From: Chanos chanos
Taxonomy: Eukaryota; Chordata; Actinopteri; Gonorynchiformes; Chanidae
DNA: 64,000 nt
Assembly: GCF_902362185.1 (NCBI RefSeq)
Contig: NC_044499.1
Coordinates: 12,797,764 to 12,861,763 of the forward strand
Direction: 5' to 3'
Shown here piece after piece: positions 61,463-64,000 of the stretch (its first letter is position 1; each line of letters opens with the position of its first letter). Made by a program: the position numbers and the translations under genes. Under the pieces are notes generated by a model. It ran no database searches. It was not told the origin of the DNA and saw only the letters and a list, made by a program, of their open reading frames with translations.

Positions 61463-63439
61463 TTAGTTATTAAGGCTGTGAATGATTCTATGTCTCTTCA
61501 GATGGTGCAGGAGTGTAAATCGTTTGCCGCACTGGAAACAGCAGTAGGGTCTCTCGCCACTGTGAACACTTTGGTGTGTTTTCAAACTACTCTGCTGAGT
61601 GAATCTTTTCCCACAGATTGGACAGCCATAGGGTCTTTCTCCGGTGTGCGTCCGCATGTGAACTTTCAGATGCGAGGAGCAGTGAAAGCTTTTGCCGCAG
61701 ATGAGGCAGGAAAATGGACGTTTGCCCGTATGCAAGCGCTGGTGAATTTTTAGGTTAGAGAGATGAGAGAAACCTTTCCCGCACACCGCACAGGAAAAAC
61801 CCTGCAAAATATCCTCACCGTTACTTGATAAACTTCCACTGTGAGGCACGTTTAAGGTGACGCTACTGCTAAAACTCAAGCTGTTTCCTTGAATGGTCTG
61901 GTGAGATTCTGTTGTTCTCTTTAGTTTGTTTTCTAAAGACGGTTCTGTTCTTTGTAAAGAGGGAACGGACTGTATTTGAGCTGCACTGTTCCCCATTACT
62001 GCTTCTAAATCCCCAATAGAGGATCCATCCTGAGAGGAACATGCGTTGGAATCTTTAAACGAGAAAGGGCAGGGCAGTAATTGTAGTCCAGGGTGCAATG
62101 GATGCTGCTGCTGCTGTTCTCCTCTGACAGATGATCCAGGGTTGTTACGACAACTGTCACCAGTTCCTTGAGAAACAGATGACAACAGCTGAGAACTTTT
62201 GTCATTCATTAGACACTCTGAGTTCTGGGAATTTTGCTCCTCTGTAACATATTTAGTCTGCCTGCTTTCCTGATACATTTGCATTTCATGCCGTTCCACT
62301 TTCATCTCAAATTCCACCTCACTTATGTTTTCAGCACTGTACTCAGGCTTGTGCTGCACACTCAGTTCTTCTGGATCCTCTTTGTGAGTGTCATCAGTTC
62401 TCTGGTCCTTTTGATGTGTGCCTTGGTTCATTTGAGTATCTAGGGAGGATGAACATGCATTAAACTTTCCCACAATATGCTGGCAATCAGGAGGAAGCGC
62501 CTCTGTACCGCCGTTGTTAAAATCTTCTGAGCCTTTAAGTTTATAAAACAAGACATAAAAAAACTTTAGTCAGAATAACACAGTTAATAAAGGCATCCAT
62601 GATACTGACTTGAGAGAATGGTGTGGGTATTTGTGTGTGTGTGTGTGTGTGTGTGTGTGATTTTCTTTCTGAGACATTACAATGTTCTTACCATCTTCAC
62701 AACCCCACATCTCCTCCTCTTCAGACCGCTCCTCTTTGATCTGAGGTAGGTCATTTCCATTCTCATGAATGTCTGTGGACTGCAGAAAAGTTTCGATTAT
62801 TCACTAACTTGATTAAATATCTGGGGGGAAGTTAACTGCACTGTATCACATTTTAATTGTCTTGGCTTTGGTTTACTCAAATGTGACAATTCACAAAGAG
62901 GTGTCCATTGCTTAGCCTATACGAACTTGTTGCTCTCCATAGTCGGACAGTTGCCAAAGCGTAAAATCATCTTCAATTATGGCTGAAAATGGTTCTTTCC
63001 GAGGATTAATGCCCCAGTCCCTTCTAGAGACGTTATCCTGGTTGGGAAAACAGTCCCCTGAAATTAAGCAACCAGTAGACCTTCAGACATAGGGTTTATT
63101 CACAAAGACACACTGCCTTGGATCATAAAAAACAGGACTACTCCGGTGCTTTGGCTAAATATACAGTATGTGATCGTTAACTGCTGGACGATCTATAATA
63201 GCATAGCAGTATTTCGCTTATTTACCTGTTTTTCGTCGTATCCGTGTAGCCCTAAGTTCGTTTTCCAAACGTGTTAATTCCCTCTTCAGTTCTACATTCT
63301 CGTTTTGATTACGGGAAATTTCTAAGTGCAATACAGCACAGCTATCATCGACAAGTTTGCTTATTTCTGCTACCGCCGCCCTTGTTAAAGCCTCCATGAT
63401 CAAGGCTAACTGAGTCTGAAAAGACTCACTGCTTGTCAT
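61463..63439 (-). CDS. C2H2 zinc-finger protein, four fingers
   Basis: This is probably a nuclear DNA-binding regulator. Coding exons on minus: 63439-63226, 63057-62927, 62779-62692, 62532-61463; 1503 nt, 500 residues, phases consistent. Exon 1 gives the helical N-terminus common in fish zinc-finger proteins ([28 protein letters not shown], then a leucine-zipper-like [16 protein letters not shown]), thought to mediate self-association. Exon 2 carries DYGEQQ and exon 3 the acidic [16 protein letters not shown] block (possible sumoylation site IKEE). Exon 4 has a long polar linker, then four fingers near the C-terminus: [24 protein letters not shown] and CFQCGKRF, each with HxxxH and TGERP/TGKRP or SGERP linkers. 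There is no KRAB or SCAN. The exon 2 donor (caa|gttcgt) is weak, so that junction is the least certain. No named orthologue is recognised. Confidence 0.85.
62633..62659. repeat. (TG)n microsatellite in the zinc-finger gene's last intron
   Basis: About 13 tg units, 33 bp from the donor of exon 3 on the minus strand. Confidence 0.95.
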
Positions 63440-63552
63440 TTTTGTGTTAGAGGTAAATAAATACAAGCGTAACCAGACAGCCGGCAATAATAAACCAATA
63501 CGCAAGACAATAAACAAATAAACTAATTGGTTGTCTCTGCTGGCTTGACCGT

Positions 63553-63634
63553 AGCCTCTTCCTCTTCCTCGAGCTTCATTGGTAGTTCGCTGCAAACGAA
63601 AAAGATGCATTACCGCCACCTACTCCGTTGGAGT
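63553..63634 (-). promoter_or_regulatory. promoter-like module upstream of the zinc-finger gene
   Basis: On minus, actccaacggagta is followed by ggtggcggtaatgcatc (63620-63604, identical to 8266-8282), a cgtttgcagcgaactacc middle, and gaggaagaggaagagg. It lies about 115-195 bp before the start codon at 63439, in the position of a promoter or 5'UTR. Its layout matches the nop9-side module: core, short hairpin-like middle, purine run. Confidence 0.5.
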
Positions 63635-64000
63635 CTGTAGCGGAATATAATATCAGTCGGGTTATCTCAGCCGTATGCTTAAAGGAGAATCAAGTAATAC
63701 CACGCACGCTTGTGAAAGAAACCCTCTTGTGGCATTAAAATATCCCTGAATCCTAACTGCAGCATGCCGACACTCTAACAATCTCTTTGCTTTACATTAT
63801 AATTACCACACACCGCAAACATATGCCTCACTGCTTCTAATACCAAACGCACCACACAACCCACTTTCATGCACACTAAACATCAACAAAAAGTGTGTGC
63901 CCCGACCTTATCTAGGTTATTTAATTTCCTCTCCCGCAACTCCTCCCTGTGAAATTGATGGGCGAAACTGATTTAACCACACCTGCCTATGCACTGTTTA
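63635..64000. other. non-coding right edge
   Basis: Upstream flank of the zinc-finger gene; a pyrimidine/AC-rich stretch (63770-63960) with no gene or named repeat. Confidence 0.4.

Noticed and set aside
1-64000. Virus-derived elements, CRISPR arrays, rRNA or operon structure
   Set aside because: Nothing resembling capsid, envelope, integrase or long terminal repeats was seen, and the gene structure is plainly vertebrate.

Overview
The window looks like nuclear DNA of a ray-finned (teleost) fish. It is AT-rich and full of CA, GA, TC and trinucleotide microsatellites. Genes are split by short GT-AG introns and separated by long gene-free stretches. Repeats resemble fish hAT-type MITEs, tRNA-derived SINEs and an L2/CR1-type LINE tail. 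I could rebuild six protein-coding genes, all with vertebrate relatives. No RNA gene, CRISPR array, operon or recognisable virus-derived element was found.

Layout, left to right. 1-8.25 kb: no gene; a hAT-like MITE (1315-2031), a SINE (6137-6309) and a dense microsatellite cluster (7.9-8.2 kb). 8.94-13.65 kb, plus: nop9, a nucleolar Pumilio-repeat ribosome biogenesis factor in 11 coding exons. 13.65-31.0 kb: about 17 kb with no protein gene I can support. 31.02-31.91 kb, plus: single-exon foxl2, probably the divergent teleost copy (foxl2b-like), with a 3'UTR of about 1.2 kb. 31.9-38.8 kb: non-coding. 38.80-40.86 kb, minus: a kcnj10-like Kir4.1 potassium channel split over five coding exons, with a likely untranslated first exon ending at 42202. 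41-47.7 kb: non-coding, with a 31-bp minisatellite and a small telomere-like tract. 47.72-51.01 kb, plus: a purine nucleoside phosphorylase in six exons. 51-54.9 kb: non-coding. 54.88-57.49 kb, plus: a GIMAP/IAN GTPase in two coding exons. 57.5-61.4 kb: a decayed zinc-finger fragment, a SINE-bearing inverted repeat and a LINE tail. 61.46-63.44 kb, minus: a four-finger C2H2 protein with a fish-type helical N-terminus.

The genes do not form a pathway; this is ordinary mixed eukaryotic gene order. The most unusual points are (1) a short module with core ggtggcggtaatgcatc found just upstream of both nop9 and the zinc-finger gene, with a decayed third copy near 59.3 kb; (2) introns inside the kcnj10 coding region, which is intronless in mammals; (3) a decayed, inverted copy of the zinc-finger gene's last fingers; (4) a pnp exon whose polypyrimidine tract is a TC microsatellite. 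All exon models were read by eye from reading frame, splice sites and remembered family sequences; no alignment or transcript data were used.
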